A stretch of DNA of 64,000 nucleotides. It comes from Hallerella sp964587155 (lineage in GTDB: Bacteria > Fibrobacterota > Fibrobacteria > Fibrobacterales > Fibrobacteraceae). The notes under the pieces were generated by a model. The model did no database searches. It had not been told where the DNA came from and saw nothing but the letters and a program-made list of their open reading frames with translations. A program made the position numbers and the translations under genes. Of the stretch, positions 1-8,151 are shown one piece after another. The DNA is taken from positions 162,782 through 226,781 of the forward strand of contig CAZPKF010000002.1 of NCBI GenBank assembly GCA_964587155.1, read 5' to 3'. Position 1 is the first letter of the stretch. Each line of letters opens with the position of its first letter.

Positions 1-1420
1 GCTCAGCGGACAAAGCGGTTCCGGCATCGGACCCGGACGGCGACAATCTTTCCTATGAAATTTTGACGGATACATCGGGCCTCTTCACTATCGATGCCCA
101 GACGGGTCTCGTTTCCTTGCTTGCCGACAAGGCTCTTGACTACGAACAGGATTCCGTCTACACGCTGCAAGTTTCCGTGCGTGATATCGCTGGCCTTTCT
201 GCGACGGCGACGGTTACCGTCAAGGTTGTCAATGTCAACGAAAAACCTGTCGCTTCGGACGTTGTCGTCCAAATTTCCGAAAATTGCCAAGGCTGCTCAG
301 CGGACAAAGCGGTTCCGGCGTCGGACCCGGACGGCGACAATCTTTCCTATGAAATTTTGACGGATACGTCGGGCCTCTTCACTATCGATGCCCAGACGGG
401 TCTCGTTTCCTTGCTTGCCGACAAGGCTCTTGACTACGAACAGGATTCCGTCTACACGCTGCAAGTTTCCGTGCGTGATATCGCTGGCCTTTCTGCGACG
501 GCGACGGTTACCGTCAAGGTTGTCAATGTCAACGAAAAACCTGTCGCTTCGGACGTTGTCGTCCAAATTTCCGAGAATTGCCAAGGCTGCTCTGCGGACA
601 AAACGGTTCCGGCATCGGACCCGGACGGAGACAATCTTTCCTATGAAATTTTGTCGGATACGTCGGGCCTCTTCACTATTGATGCCCAGACGGGTCTCGT
701 TTCCTTGCTTGCCGACAAGGCTCTTGACTACGAACAGGATTCCGTCTACACGCTGCAAGTTTCGGTGAACGATGTGGGCGGTCTTTCGGATACGGCAGAA
801 GTCACTGTTCGGGTTCTCGATACCAATGAAAAGCCAGTCGCCTCGGATGTGGTTGTCCAAATTTCTGAAAATTGCCAAGGCTGCTCAGCGGACAAAACGG
901 TTCCGGCATCGGATCCGGACGGCGACAAGATATTCTATAAGGTTTTGACGGATGCTTCGGGACTGTTTACGATAGATTCTCTCACGGGCTTGATTTCTCT
1001 GCGGAAAGACAAAGCTCTTGATTACGAAAAAGTTTCTACTTATACCGTGCAGATTTCCGTGACCGATGAGGGAGGCCTTTCCGACACGGCAAAAATCACG
1101 GTTCAGGTTTTGGATGTCAACGAAAAACCCACCGTTTACGATGTTGTCGTAAATATCCCTGAAGATTGTGACGGGTGCATGGCGGACAGAAATGTTTCCG
1201 CTTCGGATCCGGATGGCGATGAGCTTGTCTATCGGATTGCTGCCGATACCTCGGGTCTTTTCACAATAGATTCCTTGACGGGGCGAATTTCCCTGCGGAA
1301 CGGTAACGTTCTCGATTATGAAAAAAATTCCGTTTATAAAATTCAAGCATCTGCAACAGATCCGAGTGGCCTCTCCGACACGGCAACGGTCACGATAAAT
1401 GTTTTGAATAAAACGGAAAA
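1..1420 (+). repeat. 294-bp tandem cadherin-repeat array
   Basis: Five consecutive 294-bp units (starting near 1, 295, 589, 883 and 1177) encode the cadherin-like repeats. Units 1-3 differ at only a few positions, which suggests recent expansion or gene conversion. The array may continue upstream of the window. Confidence 0.9.
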
Positions 1421-3335
1421 AGTGGAAATCATTCAAGTGGAATCCGGAGATTCGACATGGAAAAAACCTGATACGGTTTACACGAACAATTCCAGGGCGG
1501 ATGTCACGTATACAACTCCTGAAGGGAAACGCGATACGACCGTTTCTTTGAAAGAAGGAAAGAACGTTATCGTCGTGCGCTATCAGGATGGCGCAGATAC
1601 CGTTGTCGTGCTTCTCAATACGCAAATTCCAGAAGTGAAAATTTCGGCTTCGAGCGATTCTTCGGGGCGAATAAGCGGCGTGACCATTGTCGAACAGAAA
1701 GATGTGGACGATACGGCCAGCTATGTGCGCTCTAACGATCCGGTCATTTCCGTTTCGGTGACAGACCGTTCCGGTAAAAAAGTGGAATCGAAAACCAGCC
1801 AGATAAAAATTCATCTGGATACGGTTTTTGTTTCCAAAGAAAAAATCCAAGAAGCGGAAAAAACGATAGGGAAGGTGACGCTTTCCGACGAATCGGACCT
1901 TTCTTCTTCGGTAAATGTTTCCCATCAAGTGGTTGGAGAAAATAAAATCCGAGTTTCTTACGACGATACAACGGCTGCGGGAATTGCCGTGAAAGTTTCC
2001 TATTTCACGGATTCAGACGGAAATCGCTTAAAAGATGAAAATGGCGAAGAATATTATGAAGTTTCCACGTCGTTCAAAAATGCGACAGGAATGCTGATTA
2101 ATCTCACGTACACGGTCGATGCGCTGGGAACAGTCAAAAGCGACCAAGATGGGAAAACGATTTACAAGGTCAGCTATACAACGGAAACTGCCGCGGACAA
2201 AACAACCGGTGGCGTTTATCAGATAGAAGTCTCTTACACGATGAATTCTTCGGGAGACATAGCCTTAGATGATGGCGGGAATGTTCCGTATGCGGTCCGT
2301 TATGTTTACACGGATGTTTATGGAAATTCGGCGTTTGCAGAAACAAAAGTGATTGTTGATACGGTTCCGCCCAAGGTGAAGATTCTTTCTCCGGAAAATG
2401 CTACAGTCGTCAGCAATGTTTCTGTTGAAGTCCGTTGGACTGTAAATGATATCGAACAGGATACGCTGACTCATCAGGGGTTGAATGAAGGCAAAAACGT
2501 GATTATTCGCACGTATCGCGACAAAGCGGGCAATGAAGCCTCGGATTCTGTCGTGGTCATTCTCAGTTCGGGCAAGTTGATCAATGTGAAAATTGCAGAT
2601 CCTCTGGTGGCTCCAGATGCAAAAACCGTTGAAAAATTCACGTCTGCATCAAATAGCGAACCGGGAACTTCTTATGCGCTGAGCGTTTATAATGCGAAAA
2701 CGGGAAAAGAAGAAGAATTGCAAGCCGGTTCCAAAGAGGGCAAATCGGAAGGATCGCACAAAGAGCCTTACGAAGGTCTTTCGGGAAAGCATCTGGGTGT
2801 GACCCTTGAAATTGGAGCGCAGGCACCGGCGATTGATGAAACGGGAACCCTTTCAACGCTAGAAAGCATCGTGGAAAACGGCTATGTCGCTTTGGACAGT
2901 GGCGGAGGATGGGACCGTACCATGACGACTGTCGAGGATTACGTAGAAAATTACTGTTCTGCGGATTTCCGCCGCGCATATGATTCCATCGGAACTGCGG
3001 CCAGTCTGTACAAGACAAAGATTACCATTAAAATTTGGTTCTTCACGACCATCGGAGACTTTGTCGATGACTACAGCTTTACGCAGGAAATTTCGCCGGA
3101 TCATGTTGACAAAACGGGTGCCATTCAAATGTATTTTGAACTGAAACCGGATGGCGACGGATTCTTGCGGAATTCGGATGGGCGTTTGCTGGGAACAGGT
3201 GCTTACATCTTCAACACGGACGTAAAAATCCGCTCGCAGCTGCAATGCGAACTTCCGGATCTTGAACGCGGCTATATTCGCAAGGATGATGACCGCATTC
3301 TGACCAAGTGGGGCTACCGCAGGCCGAATCAGTAA
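1..3335 (+). CDS. Cadherin-repeat surface protein, C-terminal part (5' end cut by window)
   Basis: The reading frame is open from the window edge (first full codon at base 3), so the true start lies upstream. The first ~1,420 bases encode five tandem ~98-residue cadherin-like repeats, each with a Ca2+-binding type SDPDGD stretch, a GLFTID segment and a LDYE segment. Repeats 1-3 are almost identical and 4-5 have diverged. Every repeat also carries a CxxC pair (CQGC or CDGC). Next come Ig-like segments (about residues 480-860 counted from base 3) and a C-terminal region of unknown fold ending in a basic tail. No membrane segment or sorting motif was recognised in the visible part. The likely role is cell-surface or secreted adhesion, inferred from the repeat type only. 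It ends 2 bases before ruvC. Confidence 0.85.
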   Translation, partial: SADKAVPASDPDGDNLSYEILTDTSGLFTIDAQTGLVSLLADKALDYEQDSVYTLQVSVRDIAGLSATATVTVKVVNVNEKPVASDVVVQISENCQGCSADKAVPASDPDGDNLSYEILTDTSGLFTIDAQTGLVSLLADKALDYEQDSVYTLQVSVRDIAGLSATATVTVKVVNVNEKPVASDVVVQISENCQGCSADKTVPASDPDGDNLSYEILSDTSGLFTIDAQTGLVSLLADKALDYEQDSVYTLQVSVNDVGGLSDTAEVTVRVLDTNEKPVASDVVVQISENCQGCSADKTVPASDPDGDKIFYKVLTDASGLFTIDSLTGLISLRKDKALDYEKVSTYTVQISVTDEGGLSDTAKITVQVLDVNEKPTVYDVVVNIPEDCDGCMADRNVSASDPDGDELVYRIAADTSGLFTIDSLTGRISLRNGNVLDYEKNSVYKIQASATDPSGLSDTATVTINVLNKTEKVEIIQVESGDSTWKKPDTVYTNNSRADVTYTTPEGKRDTTVSLKEGKNVIVVRYQDGADTVVVLLNTQIPEVKISASSDSSGRISGVTIVEQKDVDDTASYVRSNDPVISVSVTDRSGKKVESKTSQIKIHLDTVFVSKEKIQEAEKTIGKVTLSDESDLSSSVNVSHQVVGENKIRVSYDDTTAAGIAVKVSYFTDSDGNRLKDENGEEYYEVSTSFKNATGMLINLTYTVDALGTVKSDQDGKTIYKVSYTTETAADKTTGGVYQIEVSYTMNSSGDIALDDGGNVPYAVRYVYTDVYGNSAFAETKVIVDTVPPKVKILSPENATVVSNVSVEVRWTVNDIEQDTLTHQGLNEGKNVIIRTYRDKAGNEASDSVVVILSSGKLINVKIADPLVAPDAKTVEKFTSASNSEPGTSYALSVYNAKTGKEEELQAGSKEGKSEGSHKEPYEGLSGKHLGVTLEIGAQAPAIDETGTLSTLESIVENGYVALDSGGGWDRTMTTVEDYVENYCSADFRRAYDSIGTAASLYKTKITIKIWFFTTIGDFVDDYSFTQEISPDHVDKTGAIQMYFELKPDGDGFLRNSDGRLLGTGAYIFNTDVKIRSQLQCELPDLERGYIRKDDDRILTKWGYRRPNQ

Positions 3336-3337
3336 TC

Positions 3338-3907
3338 ATGGTTATTCTCGGAGTCGATCCCGGTTCTTATACAACGGGTTATGCGTTTCTGGAAAAAGGC
3401 GAAAATGGTTCTGTCCGCGTTTTGGAATATGGAACCATTTCCGCCAAACCGCGCGAGGCTTTTGAAGATCGACTGGTAAAAATTGTAACGGACCTTGAAA
3501 AATTACTAGCGCTTTACAAGCCGACTGTTTTCAGCATGGAAAGTGCTTTCTTTGCCAAAAATGTCCACAGCGCCATGATTTTGGGGCATGTCCGCGGAGC
3601 GATCCTTGTTCTTTGCCGTGGACGGGGGATGGACTTTTTCGAATACAGCCCGCGTTCGGTGAAGCTTGCCGCAACAGGAGATGGTTCGGCATCAAAAGAA
3701 AAGGTTGCCGCTATGATAACGGCGCGTTTGGGATTGTCGCGGGAAAACGTGAAGTTCGATGCGACAGATGCACTGGCGATTGCTTGTGCGCATCTTTTCC
3801 CTCAAGGGGAATTGAGCCGGAAAGCGTCGTCGCGTCAATCCAAAGCGAAAAAAGATACGCTTTTGCGAGAATTGATTTTGAAAATGGGAGGCTCGTTGCC
3901 ACAATGA
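3338..3907 (+). CDS. ruvC: Crossover junction endodeoxyribonuclease RuvC
   Basis: RuvC resolves Holliday junctions during recombinational repair as a dimer working with RuvAB. The 189-residue product has the RuvC/RNase H fold signature: VDPGS at residues 6-10 with the first catalytic Asp, a Glu in SMESAF near residue 68, and the C-terminal acidic pair in FDATDALAIA. Length matches the family (about 160-190). I chose the ATG at 3338 because it begins directly with the first beta strand (MVILGVDPG); a GTG at 3308 would overlap the upstream gene. ruvA and ruvB are not adjacent. Its stop overlaps the next ATG (ATGA), so it is translationally coupled to a peptidoglycan peptidase gene, an unusual neighbour for ruvC. 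Confidence 0.95.
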   Translation: MVILGVDPGSYTTGYAFLEKGENGSVRVLEYGTISAKPREAFEDRLVKIVTDLEKLLALYKPTVFSMESAFFAKNVHSAMILGHVRGAILVLCRGRGMDFFEYSPRSVKLAATGDGSASKEKVAAMITARLGLSRENVKFDATDALAIACAHLFPQGELSRKASSRQSKAKKDTLLRELILKMGGSLPQ

Positions 3908-4587
3908 ATCCGCTTGCCGCCTTTGGTTTAAACGAAGAGGATTTGGTCGAAGTTCCCGGAACCGCTCACCGGGTGCGGAAACCTGTTTTGGAGGCCTTTC
4001 TGTCCCTTTCCGAAGAGGCGGAACGAGCCGGATTTGAAATACGAATAGAAAGTGCCTACCGCTCATTTGAACGCCAGCTTTCCATTTGGAATCGCAAGGC
4101 GACAGGACAATTAAAATTGTTGGATGCCAACGGGGAGCCGTTTCGGGAATTGCCGCAAAACGAAGAATCCAGGATGCGGGCCATTTTGTTGTGGTCTGCG
4201 CTTCCTGGTGCGTCAAGGCATCATTTTGGTACCGAATTGGACATCGTCGACGGGAAAAGCATCCCCGAAGGATATGAAGTCGAATTGACCGAAGCGGAAT
4301 GCGCTGGGATGTTTGCTCCGTTTCACCGCTGGCTTTCGGAAAAGATGGATGCGGGCGAGGCTTTCGGGTTTACAAGGGTCTTTTTGCCTGGAGTGGGGAA
4401 AGTTCAACCCGAGCGTTGGCATATCTCTCATCGGCCATCGGCAGCGAAACTTGAAGAATTGTTTGATCCGGAAAAGCTGCGCCATTTGTACGAAACGGAA
4501 TCGATCGAATTGAAAAAGGCACTCCTTGATCATTTTGACGAGCTGATGCGCGATTATGTCTATCCTTATTTTGGTGAAATCCGATGA
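3904..4587 (+). CDS. M15 (VanY/LAS family) D-Ala-D-Ala carboxypeptidase-like protein
   Basis: A 227-residue zinc peptidase of the VanY/LAS family, which trims D-Ala-D-Ala stem peptides or related murein bonds. The metal-site motifs are visible: SRHHFGTELDIVD (H-x6-D type) and the later ERWHISHR. SAYRSFERQ is a typical substrate-pocket motif of the family. There is no obvious signal peptide, so it may be cytoplasmic (murein recycling) or exported without a classical leader. The start at 3904 forms an ATGA overlap with ruvC, and an in-frame extension to 3613 is a shadow inside ruvC. Its own stop overlaps the next ATG. Together with the following M14 peptidase it suggests a murein-peptide turnover pair. 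Confidence 0.85.
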   Translation: MNPLAAFGLNEEDLVEVPGTAHRVRKPVLEAFLSLSEEAERAGFEIRIESAYRSFERQLSIWNRKATGQLKLLDANGEPFRELPQNEESRMRAILLWSALPGASRHHFGTELDIVDGKSIPEGYEVELTEAECAGMFAPFHRWLSEKMDAGEAFGFTRVFLPGVGKVQPERWHISHRPSAAKLEELFDPEKLRHLYETESIELKKALLDHFDELMRDYVYPYFGEIR

Positions 4588-5288
4588 CGGATGGTGAATT
4601 TCGGGATTTCCGGGAGCAAGGGATTTTCCCCTTTCAAATGAAAAAGTATGGAATGTCACTAGAAGGGGTTCCTCTCCGTTTTCTCCCGGCGGAAAAAGAC
4701 GCGAGATTGCTAGTCTTTGCAGCAATCCATGGGGAAGAAGCGGAAACGACTTTTCTGTTGTCGCGCGCGTTGCGGATGCTCTCCCGGGTTCCTGCGCATG
4801 TCGCCTGCGTTTTGACTGCGAATCCAGACGGGCTGTTGCGGGGCACCCGGGCAAATGCCCGTGGAGTGGATTTGAACCGGAATTTTCCAACGGAGGATTG
4901 GACGTGTGGAAAAACGTATTCCCGATTGACTTTGGAGTCGCCGAAAGAAACGGCCTTGGATACGGGAGCTTTTGCCGGCAGTGAACCCGAAACGTCGGCT
5001 CTGATTCAATTGATTTTGAAATTGAATGTGCGAAAAGTCATCGCGTTGCATTCGCCTTTTGGACTTATCGATTCGGATTTTCAGTCGGATTTGACGCAAA
5101 AACTGGAAACAGTCTTTGAACTTCCGTGGCAAAGCGGCGTTGGATATCCCACTCCGGGAAGTTTTGGCACATTTGCCCGCGAGCGGCAGATCGAGTGTGT
5201 CACGGTGGAATTGCCCCGACTGGCGCCAGAAATTTTAGTCCAGTGTTACGGCAAGGCGTTTGCCGAATTTTTGATGAATTTTTGTTAA
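4584..5288 (+). CDS. M14 family murein peptide amidase (MpaA-like)
   Basis: A 234-residue zinc carboxypeptidase of family M14. Visible motifs are HGEE (zinc ligands), TANPDG, RANARGVDLNRNFP (substrate-binding Arg/Asn), ALHSP (third ligand His) and the catalytic Glu in TVELP. YPTPGSFGTF resembles the MpaA subgroup, which cleaves between gamma-D-Glu and diaminopimelate in murein tripeptides. No signal peptide is seen, consistent with cytoplasmic murein recycling. It overlaps the upstream M15 gene by ATGA and ends 4 bases from the convergent pssA, with no separate terminator visible between them. The exact substrate is inferred from the motif match. Confidence 0.85.
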   Translation: MTDGEFRDFREQGIFPFQMKKYGMSLEGVPLRFLPAEKDARLLVFAAIHGEEAETTFLLSRALRMLSRVPAHVACVLTANPDGLLRGTRANARGVDLNRNFPTEDWTCGKTYSRLTLESPKETALDTGAFAGSEPETSALIQLILKLNVRKVIALHSPFGLIDSDFQSDLTQKLETVFELPWQSGVGYPTPGSFGTFARERQIECVTVELPRLAPEILVQCYGKAFAEFLMNFC

Positions 5289-5292
5289 AAAA

Positions 5293-6114
5293 TCAAACTT
5301 TGGAATTTTCTTTCCGAGTCTCTTCCGCTTCGGCAATAATCTGGGAACGTTTGACGAAACCGATTGTGAATCCGATAACGATATAACCGCCACACAAAAT
5401 CATCAAATAGCTGAGAATGAGGTTTTGCAAGGTGAGATCCGATGTGATGTAAAAGAATCCGCAAAGATACGTGATGACGACCAACAGAATTTGAATGGCG
5501 GAAAGGAACTTGTTCTTTTGCGGTTGAATTTTAGGCAAGAAACAGGGAAACACCATCATCAGTCCGGTAATCAGCATAACCAAAACGGGAATAAAGAGAA
5601 GAGTTTCGTTGCTCGATTTGAAAATGCCGTGCAATGTCGCAAAGCTGAGCAGGATGACGTTGATGGCTCCGGCAAAGGTGCTTGGCAATCCCGAAAAATG
5701 ATGCTTGTATGTGTCGCCATCCATGGCGTTGTATTTGGCTAGGCGCATCGCCGCACATAGGATGTAAATGGCGAACACCATAATGACCAAGACCAAATTT
5801 TTGGAAAGCCATTCTGGAGCATTTGCTTTGTAACTGAAGAACAGGCAAAATGCGGGGGCGAGGCCGAAGCCGACGAGGTCTCCCAAACTGTCAAATTGCG
5901 CACCGAATTCGGAACTCGCATGGACTAACCGCGCAGCAAAACCGTCGAGTTTATCGCAAAGGACAGACAAAAGAACGAAGTAGGCACCCATCCGAAACGG
6001 ATCTAGTGTCGAATAGCCCTCGAACATTCCGGCGGACCAACAAATGGAAAAAGCCCCGAGCAAAAAGTTCAGGCTGGTGAAGGCATTCGGCAAAATAAAA
6101 CGGGCTTTTTTCAT
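5293..6114 (-). CDS. pssA: CDP-diacylglycerol--serine O-phosphatidyltransferase
   Basis: A 273-residue membrane enzyme that makes phosphatidylserine from CDP-diacylglycerol and serine, the first committed step to phosphatidylethanolamine. The CDP-alcohol phosphatidyltransferase motif is complete: DG-x2-AR-x8-G-x3-D-x3-D, seen as DGFAAR then GAQFDSLGD. About eight hydrophobic segments follow, and the tail is charged. I start at the ATG at 6114, which has GGAG about 8 bases upstream; an in-frame extension to 6249 runs through a terminator hairpin and has no family similarity. An alternative head-group (for example inositol) is possible for this superfamily, but the bacterial PssA layout fits best. 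Confidence 0.88.
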   Translation of the reverse strand: MKKARFILPNAFTSLNFLLGAFSICWSAGMFEGYSTLDPFRMGAYFVLLSVLCDKLDGFAARLVHASSEFGAQFDSLGDLVGFGLAPAFCLFFSYKANAPEWLSKNLVLVIMVFAIYILCAAMRLAKYNAMDGDTYKHHFSGLPSTFAGAINVILLSFATLHGIFKSSNETLLFIPVLVMLITGLMMVFPCFLPKIQPQKNKFLSAIQILLVVITYLCGFFYITSDLTLQNLILSYLMILCGGYIVIGFTIGFVKRSQIIAEAEETRKENSKV

Positions 6115-6157
6115 CGTAAAATCTCCAAATTTCGGGGAAAATCTAATAAAATTAAAG

Positions 6158-6187
6158 GGCAATTTTCTCGAAAAGGAGAAAATTGCC
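6158..6187 (-). terminator. Rho-independent terminator after the solute-binding protein gene
   Basis: A perfect 12-bp stem (GGCAATTTTCTC paired with its complement) with a 6-base loop. On the minus strand it is followed by CTTTAATTTTATT. It lies 7 bases past the stop of the solute-binding protein gene and before pssA. Confidence 0.8.
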
Positions 6188-6193
6188 TGTAAG

Positions 6194-7990
6194 TTATTGC
6201 TGGGGAACAGCTTTGATTTCCCAAAGGGCTTTGATTCCCGCTCCAACAATCAAGTTTTGCGGTGGAGCGTAGGGATTTTCTTCTGTCGGGAAATTGGTCC
6301 AATGTTTGGTGGAAAACTGGTAATATTGGGTAGGCCGGTACATCAACGGAAGAACGGGAATTTGTTCCATGAATATGCGGTTGAGCATACGGTAAGCGCT
6401 TTGCAATTCAGAAGAATCCGTTAACGACGGAATGCGTTCTAAAAGGCTGTCTGACTGCGGCGTTGAAAAGCGACCTTGGTTTGTAAATGCTTCTTCGCCG
6501 ACGGGTTTGACGTTTTTACCGTTCATGACCTGTTCAAAACGGGTCCATGGGGTCGCTGCCGAAAGGTCTGCTGTTTGTGTCTTCATCGCCAAATCGAACT
6601 TGCCGTAGCGCAAATCTTTGTCCCATTCGCCGTAATCGACAAAGCGTTGATTTGTTTCGATGCCCAATTGTTTAAAGGATTCTGCTACCACTTTGATGGC
6701 ATCTTCCCAATCGGTCCAACCTTGTGGGCATTCAATGCTGAGGGGGCGGAGAACGGAACCTTTGGCATTGAGCAGACGGCCTTCGTTATCCCAAGAGTAG
6801 CCTGCATCGGAAAGAATTTTTCGGGCTTTTTCCAAGTCGTAAACGTAGCCGTATTTTTCGGCATCTTCTTCGTTAAAATATTTGGATTCTTGTCCAAAGG
6901 GAAGGATGAATCCCGGACGGACGGGCGCTGTGTAATTGGAGACGGCGACCGCTTTGATTTTTTCAAAATTGATGGCGTGAGCAAGGGCGCGGCGGAACGC
7001 GACATCGTTGAAAGGAGTCGTTGTCGTCGCAATGAAAAGCGTTGGGATGGAACCCGGATAATGATACGGTTCCTTGAGGCTCCACGCCCGAATGTCGTCG
7101 CGCTTCTTTTCCCAAATCCGCGGCATGAAAATGGAGGAAACGTCCAAATTCCCTTTGGTCATGGCGTTGTTAAAAAGATTGTTGCTAGTGTAAAGGGAAT
7201 GGATAACGTAGAGTGGTGCGGGCTTTTTTCCACCGTACTTGACGTTTCCCCAATAATTGTCTACCCGTTTCAAAACAATCTTGTCCGGGTAATAGGCTTC
7301 TAGATTGTAAGGCCCGGAAACGACGGGTGCGGAATCGTTTTTGAATGTCAGGACATTTGCGTAATTATAACGATTTCCGTTTTTGGAAGCGTTGACGATG
7401 GGTTCAAAAACGTGCTTGGGCAAAATGGATGTTTCCGAAAGAAGATTCAGCAGCACGAGCGGATTTTTGTCTTTGCGGTTCATGATGAATTCAATCCGAT
7501 TGCCCTCGGCTTGAATCTTTTCTATGTATTGCCAGCCAGAATGGCGGGGAGTGGGGAAGATGGAATCCAAGAAAAAGGTGTAAAGAACGTCTTCTGCAGT
7601 AACTTGCTGACCGTTGCTCCAACGCGCCCGGTCATCTAATTCAACGGAAATGGACGAATCCGTTTGGATATAGCTTTTGGCTAGCATCGGTTCTGCTTTG
7701 CCGTCGAGAATGTTGTAGGCGAACAGGGATTCGTACATCAAACGGATGTTTCCATCGATGGGAAAATTCGGATCGCCATCGAGCGGATTGAACGTTGTCG
7801 GAGGAGCCCAATCGAATCCACCGATGTAAAGGGTTTGCTCCCGCGGATAAATTGTGTTATCTGCGGTTTGCGGGGCTTCTTCCGTTTTTTGACAGCCCGT
7901 TAAAAGGAGGCAAGAGAAAAGCCCGGAAAAGAATATTCCAGCCAGGTTTTTTCTAGAAACCGAATCTGTATGCGATGACTTTTGATGCAC
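6194..7990 (-). CDS. Family 5 extracellular solute-binding lipoprotein (peptide/nickel ABC type)
   Basis: About 598 residues with a lipoprotein signal ending LLLTGC, so it is predicted to be lipid-anchored. The body matches the SBP_bac_5 family (OppA/DppA type): early GGFDWAPPTTFNPLDG, YESLFAYN, a central ARWSNGQQVTAEDVLYTF-type signature and FRRALAHAINFEKI. Such proteins bind oligopeptides or similar solutes for ABC import. No permease or ATPase gene lies nearby, so it is an orphan. The start is uncertain: a GTG at 7990 preceded by AGGGTGG gives a normal-length signal peptide, while an upstream in-frame GTG at 8035 sits just after a promoter-like TAAATTTA. A terminator follows the gene. Confidence 0.82.
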   Translation of the reverse strand: MHQKSSHTDSVSRKNLAGIFFSGLFSCLLLTGCQKTEEAPQTADNTIYPREQTLYIGGFDWAPPTTFNPLDGDPNFPIDGNIRLMYESLFAYNILDGKAEPMLAKSYIQTDSSISVELDDRARWSNGQQVTAEDVLYTFFLDSIFPTPRHSGWQYIEKIQAEGNRIEFIMNRKDKNPLVLLNLLSETSILPKHVFEPIVNASKNGNRYNYANVLTFKNDSAPVVSGPYNLEAYYPDKIVLKRVDNYWGNVKYGGKKPAPLYVIHSLYTSNNLFNNAMTKGNLDVSSIFMPRIWEKKRDDIRAWSLKEPYHYPGSIPTLFIATTTTPFNDVAFRRALAHAINFEKIKAVAVSNYTAPVRPGFILPFGQESKYFNEEDAEKYGYVYDLEKARKILSDAGYSWDNEGRLLNAKGSVLRPLSIECPQGWTDWEDAIKVVAESFKQLGIETNQRFVDYGEWDKDLRYGKFDLAMKTQTADLSAATPWTRFEQVMNGKNVKPVGEEAFTNQGRFSTPQSDSLLERIPSLTDSSELQSAYRMLNRIFMEQIPVLPLMYRPTQYYQFSTKHWTNFPTEENPYAPPQNLIVGAGIKALWEIKAVPQQ

Positions 7991-8151
7991 TCTGTATCCA
8001 CCCTTTTTGGTTTGTCCCGTTTGGGATTTGTACACATCTCTGTAAATTTATAGAATGTTTGGCGTTTTGGAACTGTAGTTTGCGTAAAAAAAAGGTTATC
8101 GTAAGATGGAATTTACGGCAAACTGTCGTTGGAAGTGTTTCTGTCGGCTGT

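Noticed and set aside
94..928. Overlapping open frames on both strands within the cadherin repeats
   Set aside because: They repeat every 294 bases, follow from the periodic coding sequence and have low-complexity Arg/Ser-rich products; the plus frame ending at 3335 has the recognisable domains.
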